Positions 4,181 through 6,046 of a stretch of 6,046 nt of DNA are shown here, piece after piece. The position numbers and the translations under genes were made by a program. The stretch's first letter is position 1; each line of letters begins with the position of its first letter. The stretch is from Lentzea sp. (GTDB taxonomy: Bacteria > Actinomycetota > Actinomycetes > Mycobacteriales > Pseudonocardiaceae). The notes under the pieces are model-generated. The model did not search any database and was not told where the DNA came from. It saw only the letters and a program-made list of their open reading frames with translations. The DNA is taken from NCBI GenBank assembly GCA_030146905.1, contig JASLAV010000579.1:1-6046 (forward strand), read 5' to 3'.

Positions 4181-5041
4181 ATGGCGGTAGGGACCACGCG
4201 AGCGAAGCGGCGACTCGGGCGACACGTTCGTCCGATCATGGAGCGCGCCGGACTCAAGGCCGGGGACGTCGCGAAGACGTCCAAGACGTCGCGGGACACG
4301 GTGGACCGGATGCTCGCTGGCGCGCACCTGCCGCGCTACACGACGCTCGTCGCCATCCTGACCTTGCTGCGGGCCACGGAAGCCGAGATCGCGGAAGCGA
4401 CCGCACTGTGGGAACGCGCCAACAAGACCGCCGTGCAGATCGAGAACGCTGACGTGTTGGCGCCGTCCTACCTGCGCTTCAGGATGGACGAAGGCGAAGC
4501 CAGGCTGGAGCGCACGCTCGACCAGCAGCTCATCCCCGGCCTGTTCCAGCTCGGCCGCTATGCCGAGGAACTCGGCGAACGCGCGAAGCTGCTGACCGCC
4601 GGGCCGGGCTGGACGGCAGCGGCAGCGGCTGAACGCGACGACCGACGAAGCCTGCTCGACCGGGAGGAGCCGTTCCTCGTGGACTCCTTGATCGACGAGT
4701 CGGCGCTCTACCGGGTCGTCGGCGACCGCACGCTGATGGCCGAGCAGCTCGACATCCTCGCGGAGAAGTCGACCAAGGAGAACGTGACGATCAGGATCAT
4801 CCCGTTCGAGCGGGGTAGCTACGGACTGCACTACGGCGCACTGACGCTGCTCCACTTCCCCGAGCCCGACGAGCCGGTCTCGGCCTACGTCGAGGAGCAC
4901 ACGGGGGTCCGGGCAGTAGAAGATGCGGAAGAAGTGGACAGGCTCGTCGCGACCTGGGACGGCGCGGCGGAGCTCGCGCTCGACCCCGAGCAGTCCGCGG
5001 AGCGCATCAGAGAAGTGAGGGACACTAGATATGCAGCGTGA
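4181..5041 (+). CDS. XRE-family regulator with DUF5753 domain (WhiJ-like)
   Basis: The 286-residue protein has an N-terminal XRE helix-turn-helix (residues about 12-62, with the variant recognition segment TSRDTVDRMLAGAHLP). A C-terminal DUF5753 domain (about 98-278) shows the family marks LIPGLFQLGRYAEEL (117-131), DESALYRVVG (172-181), VTIRIIPFERGSYG (202-215) and VSAYVEEH (233-240). Such proteins are cytoplasmic transcription regulators, very numerous in Streptomyces and relatives, and usually encoded beside a DUF397 partner, as here. WhiJ acts in development, and some pairs are reported to behave like antitoxin and toxin. The stop overlaps the DUF397 start by 11 nt. The start at 4181 matches the predicted leaderless promoter. 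It probably controls its own promoter and the divergent operon through the TGCG/CGCA dyads (inference). Confidence 0.93.
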   Translation: MAVGTTRAKRRLGRHVRPIMERAGLKAGDVAKTSKTSRDTVDRMLAGAHLPRYTTLVAILTLLRATEAEIAEATALWERANKTAVQIENADVLAPSYLRFRMDEGEARLERTLDQQLIPGLFQLGRYAEELGERAKLLTAGPGWTAAAAAERDDRRSLLDREEPFLVDSLIDESALYRVVGDRTLMAEQLDILAEKSTKENVTIRIIPFERGSYGLHYGALTLLHFPEPDEPVSAYVEEHTGVRAVEDAEEVDRLVATWDGAAELALDPEQSAERIREVRDTRYAA

Positions 5042-5219
5042 TGACGAGCTGAGCTGGAGGAAGTCCAGGCGCAGCACAAGCAATGCCAACTGCGTTGAAG
5101 TGGCGTTCACCGGCGCTGACGAGACGCGCGTCCGGGACACCAAGAAGCGCGATGGAGGCACGCTGGGGTTCTCCGCCACGGCGTGGCAGGCGTTCCTGGA
5201 GGTCCACAAGACCAAGTAG
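5031..5219 (+). CDS. DUF397 protein, partner of the XRE regulator
   Basis: The 62-residue product matches the DUF397 family throughout: LSWRKSRRS (7-15), NCVEVA (20-25), VRDTKKRDGG (34-43) and the final FSATAWQAFLEVHK (47-60), at normal full length. The ATG at 5031 lies inside the last codons of the XRE gene and has gaggga 8 nt upstream, so the two are co-expressed. DUF397 proteins are thought to bind and modulate the XRE partner; in some Streptomyces pairs a toxin-like role has been proposed. Nothing shows which applies here. A hairpin terminator follows 24 nt after the stop. Confidence 0.93.
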   Translation: MQRDDELSWRKSRRSTSNANCVEVAFTGADETRVRDTKKRDGGTLGFSATAWQAFLEVHKTK

Positions 5220-5243
5220 CGAGTAACCGGAGAGTGACGAACA

Positions 5244-5275
5244 GACGGGGCACCTCGGTCACGGGGTGCCCCGTC
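5244..5275 (+). terminator. Terminator of the XRE–DUF397 operon
   Basis: An 11-bp perfect stem (5244-5254 with 5265-5275) has a 10-nt loop and begins 24 nt after the DUF397 stop codon. The 119 bp that follow (5276-5394) contain no gene I can support. Confidence 0.8.
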
Positions 5276-5394
5276 GTCGTGCCTGGGGCTGTCGCGCCTT
5301 CGGCTGCGTGCGAGCCCTCTCCCAGCACGTTCCCATCGTGTTCCGACGGAGAGATCATCTTTCCCATCCGCGCAGGTCAGGATAGGTGTGTATA

Positions 5395-5440
5395 CCGCCC
5401 TCCGGAGGCGGGAGCGCAGGTTCGAATCCTGCCGGGGGCA
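5395..5440 (+). pseudogene. 3' half of tRNA-Arg(CCG), probable attachment-site scar
   Basis: From 5395 the sequence reads as a perfect tRNA 3' half: anticodon stem ccgcc/ggcgg (5395-5399, 5407-5411), 7-nt loop ctccgga with anticodon CCG (5402-5404) after the invariant T, variable loop gagc, T arm gcagg-ttcgaat-cctgc (5416-5432), 3' acceptor strand cgggggc (5433-5439) and discriminator A (5440). The required 5' acceptor strand gcccccg and a D arm that folds are absent; only a vague tcaggatag (5377-5385) recalls a D loop. An abrupt change from perfect to unrecognisable at the anticodon stem is the usual mark of integration into a tRNA 3' end, where the element restores the intact tRNA at its other end. 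A decayed tRNA is the alternative. Confidence 0.7.
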
Positions 5441-5460
5441 CATCGTTCCGCCAGCACGAA

Positions 5461-5497
5461 AAGGCCCTTGACCAGCGCGAACGCGGTCAAGGGCCTT
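5461..5497. terminator. Hairpin terminator beyond the tRNA fragment
   Basis: A 13-bp perfect stem (5461-5473 with 5485-5497) continues after a bulged A as 3 bp (5475-5477 with 5482-5484) closed by a CGAA tetraloop. It starts 20 nt after the tRNA 3' end, a normal place for the terminator of the original tRNA gene, and also lies downstream of the convergent regulator gene ending at 5561. Confidence 0.85.
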
Positions 5498-5560
5498 ACT
5501 CGTCCGTCCACCCGTGTTCGAGTTGCCGCCCGCGGTTCGGGTAGTGGGGAGGGCGGTCGG

Positions 5561-6046
5561 TCAGAACGAGATGGCCAGGTGGGCGAGGGTGGTGGATCCG
5601 GTGGTGCTTTCCTCGGCGCTGAACACGTGCAGGAGCAGGCCTGTTTCGCCGGTGGTGGCGGGGATGTGCAGGGTTTCGCAGTCCAGGGTGGGGATTCCCG
5701 CCTCCGGGTGGCGCACCCGCTTGCGGCCGGCGCCGCACGTCACCACTTCGCCGCTCGACCAGACGCGGCGGAAGTCGGGGCTGCGGCAGGACAGGTCGGT
5801 GATCAGGGTCGCCAGGGCGTGGTCGGTCGGGTAGAGGGCCGCGGCGACACGGAGTCGGCCCGCGGTTTCCGCGGCACGGTCCGGGTGGAGGGTGCGCGAG
5901 GCCGGGTCCAGGAACAGGAACTTCGCGTTGTTCCGGTCGTGGCGGGCGGGGTCGGACAGGCCGCCGAGCAGTTCCGCGCCCAGGTCGTTCCACGCCACCG
6001 CGTCGAGGCGGTGGTTCGTCACGACCGCCGGGAAGTCGCCCACGGC
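5561..6046 (-). CDS. XRE-type regulator, MmyB-like ligand-binding domain (N-terminus outside the window)
   Basis: The frame is open through the window edge, and the GTG at 6043 is an internal valine (reading A-V-GDFPAVV) rather than a start. The visible 161 or so residues form the MmyB-like ligand-binding domain. Counting from that valine, they include PAVVTNHRLDAVAWNDLGAEL (5-25, the typical opening with DxxAWN), KFLFLDP (41-47), a helical part RAAETAGRLRVAAALYP (56-72), FRRVW (91-95), KRVRHPEAG (108-116) and the closing strand ETLHIPATTGETGLLLHVFSAE (123-144). The missing part should carry the XRE helix-turn-helix. Such proteins are cytoplasmic transcription regulators with an unknown small-molecule ligand. 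It points toward the tRNA scar, and is most likely host chromosome rather than element cargo. Confidence 0.88.
   Translation of the reverse strand, partial: AVGDFPAVVTNHRLDAVAWNDLGAELLGGLSDPARHDRNNAKFLFLDPASRTLHPDRAAETAGRLRVAAALYPTDHALATLITDLSCRSPDFRRVWSSGEVVTCGAGRKRVRHPEAGIPTLDCETLHIPATTGETGLLLHVFSAEESTTGSTTLAHLAISF

Noticed and set aside
5364..5440. A complete tRNA-Arg gene
   Set aside because: The best 5' acceptor candidate (5364-5370) has two mismatches in seven pairs, and no D stem can form.
4094..5443. A 449-codon open frame on the minus strand
   Set aside because: It is antisense to the clear XRE and DUF397 genes, and its first residues (CPRQDSNLRS) are the familiar false translation of a tRNA 3' end.

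Overview
The window is high-GC DNA with strongly G/C-biased third codon positions, typical of an actinomycete. An XRE–DUF5753 regulator paired with a DUF397 protein, a separate MmyB-type regulator and a small glycine-rich-domain protein point to Streptomyces or Pseudonocardiales; the genus cannot be settled from the sequence.

Layout, left to right. (1) 2-265, plus strand: end of a gene with a sigma-region-4-like helix-turn-helix, closed by a bidirectional hairpin. (2) About 309-950: a pocket with less G/C-biased codons, holding a small minus-strand membrane protein with its own TTGACG-17-TAGCTT promoter, a doubtful 42-residue plus-strand ORF, and structured non-coding DNA. (3) 952-2386, minus strand: a two-gene operon of a Cys-tailed glycine-rich-domain protein followed by an APH-fold phosphotransferase, ending in two tandem hairpins. 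(4) 2523-4084, minus strand: a probable three-gene operon of a 53-residue membrane peptide, a 166-residue unknown protein and a 151-residue helix-turn-helix protein made of two copies of one module. It is preceded by an unusually structured leader of about 190 nt. (5) 4085-4180: divergent control region with two TGCG/CGCA dyads, one in each predicted promoter. (6) 4181-5275, plus strand: XRE–DUF5753 regulator and DUF397 partner overlapping by 11 nt, with terminator. (7) 5395-5440: 3' half of tRNA-Arg(CCG) without a recognisable 5' half, which looks like the attachment-site scar at the end of an integrated element. (8) 5461-6046: tRNA-type terminator and a convergent MmyB-like regulator running off the window, probably the chromosomal flank.

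Reading of the whole: everything left of about 5394 is plausibly cargo near the right end of an element integrated at tRNA-Arg(CCG), and everything right of it host chromosome. No integrase, excisionase, replication or transfer gene is visible, so the type of element is unknown. The part that looks least described is the XRE/DUF397 pair facing the membrane peptide / unknown / duplicated-HTH operon, with matched operators and a structured leader on the latter.
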